Below are positions 49,936 to 60,871 of a stretch of 64,000 nt of DNA, in pieces. Numbering within the stretch: position 1 is the stretch's first letter; every line of letters begins with the position of its first letter. The position numbers were made by a program, and so were the translations under genes. Under the pieces are notes generated by a model that made no database searches, had not been told where the DNA came from, and saw nothing but the letters and a program-made list of their open reading frames with translations. This DNA comes from CAVWXT01 sp963759115. GTDB taxonomy: Bacteria; Planctomycetota; Planctomycetia; Pirellulales; Thermoguttaceae. Location: assembly GCA_963759115.1 (NCBI GenBank), contig CAVWXT010000006.1, positions 806,001 through 870,000 of the forward strand. The letters run 5' to 3'.

Positions 49936-50619
49936 TTATCCCAATTGCCAGATCGGGTCTTCCTTCAGGTGGATGTTGTTCACCTGGAGCCAGTGGCGGT
50001 ACGCGGCATCGTCGGAAGAACGGAACTTGCGCGTCAGACCGACGCCGAGAATCACGCCCTGCGAATCGGCGATCCATTGGGCCACGGCCCGGATGCGGGC
50101 CGCCTCGGGCGTGGCATGGTCGTCGCCGAAGAGCCGGAGGTCGGTCACGCCGGCGTCGGCCTGGATCTGGCCGTCGCTGAACCTCATGCGGACTTGCGGC
50201 CTGCCGTCGCGGGCGGTCGCAAGGTACAGTTCCGGCGGCGTGGCGCGGCCGCAGAAGCCCAGCGATGCCGCCCCTTGCCCCAGTTCGGTTGCCCAGCGGC
50301 GGCGTCCCACCTCGCGCAGCCCTTCGCCGAAGATCGTCCGCAGGCTTCGCGCCGGTGAGTTCCTCCAACACGTTCCAGAACTCGTGGGCCGCGGCGGGAC
50401 GCTCGATCTTCGCCCGGGCCGGCACGAAGACGTGGTCTTCGACGTGCGGCGGATCGGGCGCGGGCGCGGCGAGCCCAAATCGACGATCCGCGCCATCTCG
50501 AACGGGCCGCCGTAGCGGGCCAACAGGTAGAAGGGCAGCGGATCGTTGGCCAGCATCGGCCGAACGTGCCGCCGCGTCTCGAGATCCACCCCCGCCACGC
50601 AGATGTGCCCGCCGTGCAT
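49936..50619 (-). CDS. Dual OB-domain-like protein linked to DUF488 genes, frameshifted
   Basis: The product contains GGHICVAGVDLETRRHVRPML, YLLARYGGPFEMARIVDL and ELGQGAASLGFCGRATPPELYLA, ending AYRHWLQVNNIHLKEDPIWQLG. This layout is what I recall for dual-OB (DuOB) proteins that accompany DUF488 proteins. The middle (about 50290-50470) is in another frame, where HEFWNVLEELTGA can be read, so two indels are present. The true start may lie upstream (a CLINHLTRM lead fits better), after another break near 50650. A nucleic-acid-binding role is likely for OB folds. Confidence 0.55.
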   Translation of the reverse strand: MHGGHICVAGVDLETRRHVRPMLANDPLPFYLLARYGGPFEMARIVDLGSPRPRPIRRTSKTTSSCRPGRRSSVPPRPTSSGTCWRNSPARSLRTIFGEGLREVGRRRWATELGQGAASLGFCGRATPPELYLATARDGRPQVRMRFSDGQIQADAGVTDLRLFGDDHATPEAARIRAVAQWIADSQGVILGVGLTRKFRSSDDAAYRHWLQVNNIHLKEDPIWQLG

Positions 50620-50691
50620 CCGCGTCAGGTGGTTGATCAGACAGTCGCATGGAGCCAGCGGACAATCTCGTCACAAGATGACATCGATGCT

Positions 50692-51114
50692 TCACGTCTC
50701 GCCCCATTTGCCCGCCAGATATTCCGCCGCCAGGCGGCGGTGGCAGCGCTTCGGGCTGGGCTCGCTGCACAGCAACACGGCCGGCACGTCGAAAAGCCGC
50801 CGGTCGACGGCCTCTTCCGCCGCCCGCTCGATCAGCAGATCGACGAAGCGGGTTTCGTATTCTTCCCAGGAAATCTGTTTCTTCTTGTAGGCGTCGAGGA
50901 TTTCTTTCGTCGGCACAGCGCCGGCTCGTGGTGATACTCGGCGTGGCAGAATTCGCGGAGGAAGTAGTGCCAGATCGTCGCGCTTGGCGAAGCCGGCCAA
51001 CTGCGAGGTGTTGTTCAGCCGCACGTCGATCAATCGCCGGATTCCGGCCCGTCGCAGGGCATCGAAGAACTCGGCGGCGTTCTTCTTGGTAAAACCGATT
51101 GTGTAGATTTCCAC
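50692..51114 (-). CDS. DUF488 protein, second copy, compensating indels
   Basis: The 140-residue protein begins VEIYTIGFTKKNAAEFFDALRRAGIRRLIDVRLNNTSQLAGF and ends with the family cysteine motif LLCSEPSPKRCHRRLAAEYLA. Between about 50935 and 50985 the frame shifts and returns (DLAL should be followed by FLREFCHAEYHHEP). DUF488 proteins are widespread and uncharacterised; the Cys-Cys-His-Arg motif suggests metal or redox chemistry. A GTG at 51114 is the probable start. It lies between another DUF488 gene and the dual-OB-like gene. Confidence 0.75.
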   Translation of the reverse strand: MEIYTIGFTKKNAAEFFDALRRAGIRRLIDVRLNNTSQLAGFAKRDDLALLPPRILPRRVSPRAGAVPTKEILDAYKKKQISWEEYETRFVDLLIERAAEEAVDRRLFDVPAVLLCSEPSPKRCHRRLAAEYLAGKWGET

Positions 51115-51685
51115 TCGCCGGGCTCCTCCGTTTCGAAGAGGCTTAGTTGGCCCTTGGTCTTGCGGAACTGCTCCTCGGCGGCGAGTTGCGGCCTCGGCTT
51201 GGGTGCGGCCGTCGCCGCGGATGTGCACGACGCCGCACGCCGTGCTCTTGCAGCACGCGGCCCACCAGCAGCCGGCGGTGGCAGTCGGTGGGGTCTTCCT
51301 CGCCGCAGAGGATCGCCACGCGGTATTGTCGAATCCCCGCCAGCAGCCGCTCGATCCCCTGGCGGAAGCCGGGCGACTGCGGCCACCCGGCCGTAGAGCA
51401 CGCGGCCTTCGTCGTCGTAGAAACGCTGGTCCTCGGCGCGGCCGCCCAAGCAGATCGCCGAGAAACAGGTATTGAATCGCCTCGCTTGCTGCACGGCGGG
51501 ACGGATCGCCTCGCGGTTGAACTGCGACGGCGTAGCGCGAGTAGGGGCTGGAACGAACGTCGACCAGCACTTCGATGCGCTGTTGGGCCAGCAAGGTCGA
51601 GAAACTGTTCCAGCGGGTGATTGGAGTGCCCGATCGTCCAGAGGGTGCCATCGTCCCGACGGTGCCGCCGTGCCGGATGACGCAT
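51110..51685 (-). CDS. DUF488 protein, first copy, several frameshifts
   Basis: The pieces LWTIGHSNHPLEQFLDLL, QQRIEVLVDVRSSPYSRYA, FYDDEGRVLYGRVA, SPGFRQGIERLLAGI and RVAILCGEEDPTDCHRRLLVGR are all DUF488 features, spread over three frames with five or more indels. It ends KTKGQLSLFETEEPGEW. The order and spacing fit one gene of about 190 residues that precedes the second DUF488 gene with a 5-base overlap. The cysteine motif (C-x7-CHRR) is complete. Start near 51685 is tentative. Confidence 0.7.
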
Positions 51686-51719
51686 CGCACATGATGGGTT
51701 GGCCCCCAGGCGGACGAAA

Positions 51720-51783
51720 GGGTTCAGGGTTCAGGGCTGGGAACCCGAGATTTGCGTTCCGGCAAGTCCTGAACCCTGAACCC
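51720..51783. repeat. 16-bp inverted repeat
   Basis: GGGTTCAGGGTTCAGG (51720-51735) and its exact complement (51768-51783) flank a 32-base loop. The arms are themselves tandem GGGTTCA. It lies between the DUF488 gene and scpB and could stop scpB transcripts. Confidence 0.8.
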
Positions 51784-51805
51784 CACTCGCGACCAACGAC
51801 GCCTG

Positions 51806-52822
51806 TCAATTGGCGACGCTTCCAGAATCCCGCAGCACCATCGCCTTGCGCTCTTCTTCTTCCTCTTCTTCCTCTTCGTCGTCGTCCTCGTCCCAATCGT
51901 CGTCTTCTTCTTCCCAGTCCTCGTCTTCCCAGTCTTCGTCCTCAATCCTCGTCTTCGTCCTCGTCTTCTTCATCGAGGTCTTCGTCGTCTTCGACTTCTT
52001 CCCACGGCTCGTCGTCGAGGTCTTCGTCGTCTTCCTCGTCTTCCTCTTCGTCTTCGTCGAGTCGTCTTCGTCGTCGAGATCGTCTTCCTCCTCGTCGAGT
52101 CGTCTTCGTCATCGTCGTGCTTGTCGAAGACGCCTTGGTTGCCGGGCCGGTCGTCGTGGCGAGGCTGAATCACGGTGGCGACGTGGTCCTCGGCAAGGGA
52201 TTCCTGCCGAGGCTTGGTGGTGATGAGGGTTTTCACGTTCGTCTCCTCTTCCGCTACTAGGGATGTGGTTGGATTGTGGTTCGGGAGTTCGTCGAGATGT
52301 CGCAGTCCGAAGACTTGCAGGAATTGTTTGGTGGTTCCGTAGAGGAACGGCCGGCCGAGTTCGTCGGATCGCCCGACGATCCGCACCAGGTCGCGTTCGA
52401 TGAGTTGGCGAAGGACCTCGCCCGATTGCACGCCGCGGATGGCTTCGATTTCCGCCCTCAACACCGGCTGCCGATAGGCCACCACGGCCAGGGTTTCCAT
52501 GGCCGGGGCCGACAAGCGGACTTCCGCCGGCAGCGGAGTGCAGCCGCCGCAGCCAAGGGGCGAACTTCGACCGCGTCATCAATTGAAAACCGCCCGCCAC
52601 CTCCTCTACGCGAAACGCACTTCCTTCGGCATCGTACCGCCGGTTCAAGGTTCGGACTAGTGTACGCGCTTTCGTGCCGTCCGCCAAGCCGGCCAACTGG
52701 GCTAGTTTTCGGCTGGTTTGGGGGTGTTGCGAAAGAAAAAGCACGGCCTCCAACGCCGCCAATCGGTCGTCGCGGGCGACAGCACCCCTCTCTCGACTAG
52801 TGTCCTCCGACAGAATCGGCAA
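51806..52822 (-). CDS. scpB: Segregation and condensation protein B with long acidic tail, several frameshifts
   Basis: ScpB works with ScpA and SMC in chromosome condensation. The tandem winged-helix core is seen as RLAALEAVLFLSQHPQTSRKLAQLAGL, FRVEEVAGGFQLMTRSKFAPWL, then METLAVVAYRQPVLRAEIEAIRG and SGEVLRQLIERDLVRIVGRSDELGRPFLYG. After the core comes a linker and then about 100 residues rich in Glu/Asp with DWEDEDWEEE-like units, ending RKAMVLRDSGSVAN. Indels near 52555 and within the low-complexity tail change the frame. The start is unclear; TTG at 52822 is an estimate. Acidic ScpB extensions occur in planctomycetes. Confidence 0.82.
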
Positions 52823-53097
52823 ACGGACACCAACTTTACCCCGCGACAGGAGGGAATGACAGGTTCCCACGGCGAGGGATGCCGATAACGTGTCGCCACG
52901 CTTCCCAGCAACCGCCCGATCCCCGCCGAAAATCGCTCCATAGACACCTAGCCTAAGCGTCGGATGGGTTTCTTGGCAAGGGGAGAACCGGGGCCGTGGG
53001 TCGGCTTGAAGATGCGAGTTATCCGAGTAAACGCGCAGCCCCGAGCCGGAGTGGCGCCGCTGACGAAAGTGGCTGAGGTTGTGTGTCACACAGCCGT

Positions 53098-53492
53098 TCA
53101 ATTTGTCTGGAGGATCAATTTCACCTCGGCCACGAATTGGCGGGCCTGATCGAGGAGTTGCGACGCATCCTCATGGCCGAAGCGGAGCATCACGTGGTAG
53201 TCGGCCTGCGTGCGGCGATCGAAGGCCGTCAGCAGGGCCCTGCCCAACTCCTTCGAGACTCGACCGCTCTTGACGTATTCGCGATGTACGTAGGAGATCA
53301 CGGCACGGTGTTTGTGCAACGACAGTCCATCTCGAATGACCAGCGCCGAGGCCGCGTAGAACATTGCGTAGTAACAACGATTCGTCGTGCCGGCCAGCGA
53401 TTCGCCGGCGTGCAGTGTGGCCGCATCGGCCAGCGCCTGGTCGGCCTTGGCAACCCGGCCTCGACCACCCGATCGCGGTCCTCCGGCGTCAT
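53098..53492 (-). CDS. HEPN-domain toxin, one frameshift
   Basis: The HEPN part is clear: AKADQALADAATLHAGESL, NRCYYAMFYAASALVIRDG, HKHRAVISYVHREYVKSG. It is followed by FDRRTQADYHVMLRFG, which contains the R-x5-H ribonuclease motif of HEPN toxins. A frame change near 53455 separates the start (MTPEDRDRVVE) from this part. The ATG overlaps the stop of the upstream nucleotidyltransferase by 4 bases. In such pairs the HEPN protein is an RNase whose activity is blocked by the MNT partner. Confidence 0.85.
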
Positions 53493-53839
53493 ACCACGAT
53501 TCCTTCGCCAACGGCATGTTCCAGGAAGAGAAGGCAATCCACCGGCGGCGACTGGATTTCGTCATCGGAGAAGAAGTGCAGGTCAAAGAACACGTCGTGG
53601 GCCAATTGGAGATCAATCCTCCGGTCAAGCACTTCCTCCATCTCCTGCCGGAGGAGAGGCCGCCGAGTCGCGCACAACACGTCGAAATCCGAGTCACTCG
53701 CGGCGCCGCCAACGACACGCGACCCGAAGTGGTGCAACCGCACGAAGTTGTCGCCCAGCACCGACTGGAGCATCTCGCGCAACTCAATCACGCTGGGATG
53801 GACGGTTCGCACGGCTGGTTTGGCGTGAGACGTATCCAT
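53489..53839 (-). CDS. MNT-type nucleotidyltransferase antitoxin
   Basis: The 116-residue protein contains HHFGSRVVGGAASDSDFDVL, the GS-x(10)-DxD core of minimal nucleotidyltransferases, preceded by the helix PSVIELREMLQSVLGDNFV. MNT proteins neutralise the HEPN toxin, in studied cases by adenylylating it near the RNase motif. It precedes the HEPN gene and overlaps it. A TATAAT-like -10 (ATTATA at 53886-53891 on the plus strand) lies about 50 bases upstream; a TTGACG is present but at 22 bases spacing. Intact. Confidence 0.85.
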   Translation of the reverse strand: MDTSHAKPAVRTVHPSVIELREMLQSVLGDNFVRLHHFGSRVVGGAASDSDFDVLCATRRPLLRQEMEEVLDRRIDLQLAHDVFFDLHFFSDDEIQSPPVDCLLFLEHAVGEGIVV

Positions 53840-54093
53840 GAGCGCGGAAAGACGGAAGAGGCACCGCACTGTACATCGCCACCTGATTATAGGGTACGTC
53901 CTGGCGCTCGCCGCGTCAAGCGATCCATCCGGCGGCTGTGGGGCGTTCGGGGCATCGGCTGCGAGCATCGGCACCATGCCGCTTGACCTGATTCCAAATC
54001 GCCGAGGATTACACCCTCGTCGGTTTCGGCGCGGCTCGCTTCTGGCGGCTGGGTGCGAGTTCATGGCGGGGCGACAATCCACCGACCGCACGC

Positions 54094-56231
<2,138 letters not shown>

Positions 56232-56455
56232 GATCGAGTCCTCATAATGTGGGCATAGCATATCATCACGCGTCTACGGCCCCGGTCAAGGTCCCGGCGG
56301 CTGAATCTGCAGGGGGCAACGTGGCCGGAGTAGCCGGTGGATTGCCGCGCGCCAATAATAGCATGTTCGCCCCACGGTTGCACGGCCGCCCCGGACGTGT
56401 TATTCTGAGTGGTTTCGCCAGTCCGCCGTCCACGCTCGCCGAGCGTTCCAAACCC

Positions 56456-58272
56456 ATGCGTCGCACCGACCTCCGCAACGTGGCCATTATCGCGCACGTC
56501 GACCACGGCAAGACCAGCCTGGTCGACTGCATGTTGCGCCAAAGCGGACGCTACCGCGAAACGCAACTGGTCGGCGAGCAAATCCTCGACACCAACGAAT
56601 TGGAGCGCGAGCGGGGCATCACCATCCTCGCCAAGAACATCGCCATTCCCTACCGGGGCGTGAAGATCAACATCATCGACACCCCCGGCCACGCCGACTT
56701 CGGCGGCGAGGTGGAGCGGGTGCTGCGGATGGCCGACGGGGCCCTCGTGTTGGTGGACGCGGCCGAGGGGCCCATGCCCCAGACGCGGTTCGTGCTGAGC
56801 AAGGCCTTCGAGTGCGGGCTGCGGCCGATCGTGGTCATCAACAAGATCGACCGCCCCGACGCCCGCTCGCACGAAGTCGTCGACGAAACGTTGGAACTCT
56901 TCCTGCAACTCGGCGCCGACAACGTACTGGCCGACTTCCCCTACATGTTCACCAGCGCGAGGCTCGGCTACGCCACCTCCGACCCCGCACAGCCGACCAC
57001 CAGCATCCAGCCGCTGATGGACATGATCCTGGAGAAGATTCCCGGGCCGGACGTGGAGCTCGGCGAACCATTGCAAATGTTGGTGACCACGCTGGATTGG
57101 TCGGACTACGTGGGTCGAATCGCCATCGGCCGGGTGCAGGCGGGCACGGTGCGCAAGGGACAAAGCGTGGTGCTCATACAGTCCGAAGGCCGCATCGCGC
57201 CTACCAAGGCCGTGGCCGTCTACTCGTTTGAGGACCTCGGCCGCGTGGAGGTCCATGAGGTCGACGCCGGCGACATCTGCGCGATCGTAGGGCTGGAAGG
57301 CGTGGAGATCGGCGACACCGTGGCCGCCCCCGCGGCGCCCGCGCGTTGCCCCGGCTCAAGGTCGACGAGCCGACCTTGAAAATGACCTTCGGCGTGAACA
57401 CCTCCCCCTTGGCCGGCCGCGACGGCAAGTACCTCACGAGCCGCCACCTCCGCGAGCGATTGATGCGCGAACTGGAGCGGAACGTGGCCCTCAAGGTCGA
57501 GCCGATCGTGGGCACCAAGCAGTTCTCGGTGGCCGGCCGCGGAGTGCTGCACCTCTCGATCCTCATCGAGACCATGCGCCGCGAGGGATACGAACTTTCG
57601 GTCGGCAAGCCGCAGGTGATCTTCCACGAAGTGGACGGCAAGCTGCACGAGCCGTTCGAGTCGCTGGTGGTCGAAACGCCCACCGAACGCACCGGGCCGG
57701 TGATGGAACTGGTCGGCGAGCGCCGCGGCCAACTGGTGGAAATGACCAGCCACAACGAATACACGTTCATGATCTTCTCGATCCCGGCACGAGGATTGAT
57801 CGGCCTGCGCACCCGCCTGTTGAACGCCACCCAGGGCACGGCCGTGATCCATCACCGCTTCGAGGGCTACCGCCCGATGGCCGACGCGATTCCCGGCCGG
57901 GCCACCGGCGTGCTGGTCTCCATTGCGGCGGGCAAGGCCGTGGCCTTCGGCCTGGACAGCCTCCAGCAGCGGGCCGAACTGCACGTGGCCCCCGGCGACG
58001 TGGTCTACGAAGGAATGATCGTCGGCGAAAACAGCCGACCCGACGACATGAACGTCAATCCCACCAAGGAAAAGAAGCTCAGCAACATGCGGGCGGTGGG
58101 GCACGATCGCAACATCCTCTTGAAGCCCGCCCGGAAGATGTCGCTGGAAGAGGCGCTCGAGTTCATCGCCGAAGACGAATGGGTCGAGGTGACGCCCGGG
58201 CAAATCCGCTTGCGGAAAGTTCTCCTGAAGGAAACCGACCGCCGCCGTGCGAACCGGCAAGCGGCATCGTAA
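56456..58272 (+). CDS. typA: Translational GTPase TypA/BipA, one frameshift
   Basis: TypA is a ribosome-binding GTPase acting in 50S assembly and stress growth. G-domain motifs: IAHVDHGKTSLVDCML (G1), ERERGITI (G2), DTPGHADFGGE (G3), NKIDRPDA (G4). Domain III and the BipA-specific C-terminal end follow (LKKPARKMSLEEALEFI-like: LLKPARKMSLEEALEFI, DEWVEVTPGQIRLRK). The frame breaks between about 57340 and 57355, where GDTVAAP should continue to RLKVDEPTLKM. Length about 605 residues. The ATG at 56456 starts MRRTDLRNVAI. Confidence 0.95.
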
Positions 58273-58291
58273 AAGCCCATTGACGAGGTTT

Positions 58292-58421
58292 GGGTGGCAC
58301 GCCCTGAACGCAGCGAAGGGCGTGGTGGACCGCCGAATCACGCCCTGAGCGCAGCGAAGGGCGTGCCACCCACCGTAGAGCGGATTTCAATCCGCTCCAA
58401 ACGGAATGAATTCCGTTCTAC
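58292..58421. repeat. Cluster of palindromes between typA and coaB
   Basis: GGGTGGCACGCCCT (58292-58305) and AGGGCGTGCCACCC (58358-58371) pair perfectly and enclose two direct copies of CACGCCCTGARCGCAGCGAAG. A second block, 58375-58421, has outer GTAGA/TCTAC and inner AGCGGATT/AATCCGCT and ACGGAAT/ATTCCGT stems. The genes on both sides converge here, so it may terminate both. Confidence 0.8.
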
Positions 58422-59050
58422 AGGGCACGGATCAACTGCCGCTGGATCACCTGGAAAATGTCGCGGGCCACGTCGCTCTTGCTGCCCGCGAAGCTGCCTA
58501 GCACCTGCCCCTCCCTGCCGAGGATTTCAACCCGCGTGTCGGCCGCCTGGATGGCCTTTGGGCCATTCAGCACGATCAGGTCGCAACTCTTGCGTTCCAG
58601 TTTCTGCATGGCCCGCAAACGCTGGTCCTCGGTTTCCAGGGCGAAGGCGACCATCCATTGAGAGGTTTTGATGGCAGCCAGAGCGGCGACAACGTCCGGC
58701 GTCTCGACCAGTTCCAGCCGCAGCGACCCGCCGGTCTTGCGAATTTTGTGCGGCGCCACGGCACTCGGCCGGTAATCGCAGGGCGCCGCCACGGCGATCA
58801 GGCCATCGCAACCGGGGAAGAGCTTCAGACATGCCGCCAGCATGTCCTCGGTCGACACGACGGGCACCACTTCCGCCGTGTCGGGATAGCTGACCGCGAC
58901 CGGGCCGGTGACAACGACCAACTGGTGTCCGGCCTCGACGGCCGCCGCCGCCAGCGCCGCGCCCATGCGCCCGCTGGAGGCGTTGCTGAGGTACCGCACT
59001 GGGTCGAGGTACTGCCGCGTGGGGCCGGAGGTAATGAGGATGCGGGACAC
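58418..59050 (-). CDS. coaB: Phosphopantothenate-cysteine ligase domain protein (CoaB)
   Basis: CoaB couples phosphopantothenate to cysteine in coenzyme A synthesis. The 210-residue protein has MSRILITSGPTRQYLDPVRYLSNASSGRMG at its start, the standard CoaB opening, and DYRPSAVAPHKIRK with the catalytic lysine region, followed by NGPKAIQAADTRVEILGREG. In most bacteria it is fused behind CoaC; here it is a separate gene placed after coaC and a small membrane protein. Intact; the 3' end reaches into the palindrome cluster. Confidence 0.92.
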   Translation of the reverse strand: MSRILITSGPTRQYLDPVRYLSNASSGRMGAALAAAAVEAGHQLVVVTGPVAVSYPDTAEVVPVVSTEDMLAACLKLFPGCDGLIAVAAPCDYRPSAVAPHKIRKTGGSLRLELVETPDVVAALAAIKTSQWMVAFALETEDQRLRAMQKLERKSCDLIVLNGPKAIQAADTRVEILGREGQVLGSFAGSKSDVARDIFQVIQRQLIRAL

Positions 59051-59100
59051 GCGAAAGGGATTAGGAATTAGGGATTAGGGATTGGAGCGTACCGATCGCG

Positions 59101-59409
59101 TCAATAGCCGCGAAACGTGACCACGATTAGCTCGACTACGATGGGCAGAAACACGTAGAGTATGAGAGCGGCACTTGCCGCGAGCACGATGTAGCCGACA
59201 ATCAGTCCTGCGAGAGCGATGCCACTACCACGGAAATCGGAATCCTTTCGGATTTGCCGCCTCGCAGAATGGCCGCACACGACACCCAGCCAAGCGAGTA
59301 AGAACCCAAATGGCCCCAGAAGCACACTGAGGCAACTGATGGCCAGGGCTGCTACCGCGAGGCCCAAGATTTGTGGCCTTTGTTGCGGGTATGTGTCCGC
59401 GCTTTCCAT
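59101..59409 (-). CDS. Small DUF4190-like membrane protein
   Basis: The 102-residue protein has two hydrophobic hairpins: LGLAVAALAISCLSVLLGPFGFLLAWLGVVCG and GIALAGLIVGYIVLAASAALILYVFLPIVVELIVV, joined by GHSARRQIRKDSDFRG, the pattern of DUF4190 proteins. It sits between coaC and coaB, splitting a gene pair that is usually fused. Function unknown. Intact. Confidence 0.75.
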   Translation of the reverse strand: MESADTYPQQRPQILGLAVAALAISCLSVLLGPFGFLLAWLGVVCGHSARRQIRKDSDFRGSGIALAGLIVGYIVLAASAALILYVFLPIVVELIVVTFRGY

Positions 59410-59435
59410 CGGAATCCCTCCGCTCGTCGACTCAT

Positions 59436-59490
59436 TTCGTCATTTAGCGTTCGTCATTCCTTCGTCATTTGAAGTTCGTCATTCGTCATT
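59436..59490. repeat. TTCGTCATT simple repeat at the end of coaC
   Basis: Five to six copies of TTCGTCATT-like units occur in 55 bases. The coaC stop codon lies inside. A similar but inverted ATGATGA-type repeat is near 61768. Confidence 0.7.
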
Positions 59491-60028
59491 TGCGGCTTGC
59501 GTCCAGTCGCTCCGCAATGGCGCGAAAGATGACCTCTGGCTCGGCCATGCGGCCCGGGCCGTGCATGCCGCAACTGAGATAACCCTCGCCCGGATCAATC
59601 AAAACCACGCCGTCTGCCCGGAGCTGCGCCACGTTGCGCTGCACCGCCGGCTTCGCCCACATCAGGCTGTTCATCGCCGGGGCCATCAGCAGCGGGCCCT
59701 CGAACACCAGTAGCAGCGTGCTCAGCAGGTCGTCGGCCAGGCCGCAAGCCGCCTTGGCCAGAATGTTCGCCGTGGCAGGGGCCACGCAGAACAACTCGGC
59801 CGCTTGGGCCAGCTCGATGTGCGGGTGGGCGCTGGGACCAAAGACGCGGGTCGCCACCGGCCGGCCCGTCAGCGCCTCGAAGGTCTTTGGCCCAACGAGC
59901 TTGGTGGCCGACCGGGTCATCACCACCGTGACGCCGGCGCCGGCCTGGACCAGTTGGCTCACCAGGGCGGCGGTCTTGTAGGCCGCGATGCCCCCGGTGA
60001 CCCCGATCAAGAGTTCGCGTCCTTTCAT
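59486..60028 (-). CDS. coaC: Phosphopantothenoylcysteine decarboxylase (CoaC)
   Basis: CoaC is the FMN-dependent decarboxylase that follows CoaB in coenzyme A synthesis. The 180-residue protein has GVTGGIAAYKTAALVSQL, PHIELAQAAELFCVAPATANILAK (with the conserved histidine and the PATAN motif) and LLMAPAMNSLMW and YLSCGMHGPGRM near the end. The ATG overlaps the stop of rpoZ. Intact, standard length for a stand-alone CoaC. Confidence 0.93.
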   Translation of the reverse strand: MKGRELLIGVTGGIAAYKTAALVSQLVQAGAGVTVVMTRSATKLVGPKTFEALTGRPVATRVFGPSAHPHIELAQAAELFCVAPATANILAKAACGLADDLLSTLLLVFEGPLLMAPAMNSLMWAKPAVQRNVAQLRADGVVLIDPGEGYLSCGMHGPGRMAEPEVIFRAIAERLDASRK

Positions 60029-60284
60029 AGGTTGCGGAAATCGACCTCCAGTGGGACGGGCGGCTCGGCCCCCGCCGCCACTTGGACGTTCAACTCCGTG
60101 TCCAGAAAGATCTTGTCTTGCAGGATCTCGTGGATGACGATCTGCATTTTGTTGTCGGTCTTGGTGTCGACCAGGGGGCGCGCCCGGAGTTGAGTTGCAC
60201 CAGGCGTTTCTGGATCAAGGTCGAGAGCTTGAACCGCCCGCCGAGTTTCTTGACAATCGCCTCTTCCCGCAGCTCGTCAATCAT
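60025..60284 (-). CDS. rpoZ: RNA polymerase omega subunit-like protein, one frameshift
   Basis: The first part reads MIDELREEAIVKKLGGRFKLSTLIQKRLVQLNSGRAP, matching planctomycete RpoZ, which starts with the omega helix and the KLGGRFKLSTLIQKR stretch. The frame then shifts near 60180 to VDTKTDNKMQIVIHEILQDKIFLD and ends VEVDFRNL-like (LEVDFRNL). One lost base explains the break. It overlaps gmk (8 bases) and coaC (4 bases), the standard gmk-rpoZ-coaBC order. Omega helps assemble RNA polymerase. Confidence 0.85.
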
Positions 60285-60868
60285 TTTGACTCTTCTCCCA
60301 TTCTCTCGTTAGAATATCGCAAATTTCCTGGACCGCCTGGTCCATGTCGTCATTGATGACTTGATGGCCATACCGCCCGGCCAGGGGCAACTCCCGTTCG
60401 GCCTGAGCGAGCCGCCGCTGGATGGCCTCTTCGGTTTCGGTGCCCCGATAGCGGAGCCGGCGCTCTAGTTCCTCCCGCGAACTGGGCCGGAGGAAGATGC
60501 TCACCACGTCGGAGAACCGCTGCATGACCGCCAGGGCGCCTCGCACGTCAATCTGTAAGACTACCCATTTTCCCTGCTCCAGGCCAGTGGCCACCTCCGA
60601 CTCGAGGGTTCCGTACCAGTGTCCGTGGTTGAAAACCTGGAAACACTCGATGAAGCGCCCCCGCCCGTAGTGTACTGAACTCTCCTTCGGAGAGAAAATG
60701 GTAGTCGACGCCGTCGGTTTCACCGCTGCGCGGCGGCCGGGTAGTGGCCGAAACGCTCCGCACCAAGGGCACACGGCAGATCGCGTACACCCGCTGCATG
60801 ACCGAGGTCTTGCCTGCCCCCGACGGGCCGGACACCACCACCAATCTACCGTTGTCTGTTGCCGGCAA
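60277..60868 (-). CDS. gmk: Guanylate kinase, one frameshift
   Basis: Gmk phosphorylates GMP to GDP. The start RLVVVSGPSGAGKTSVMQRVY is the P-loop, SVSATTRPPRSGETDGVDYHFLS the GMP-binding part; after an indel near 60670 the second frame gives HYGRGRFIECFQVFNHGHWYG, VVLQIDVRGALAVMQRF (Walker B-like) and the LID RRLRYRGTETEEAIQRRLAQAE. Length about 196 residues, as usual. It follows yicC with a 3-base gap and overlaps rpoZ. Confidence 0.93.
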
Positions 60869-60871
60869 GGG

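Noticed and set aside
52109..53101. Extension of scpB upstream to 53101
   Set aside because: The frame is open, but residues before about 52822 show no ScpB similarity and no good start signal.
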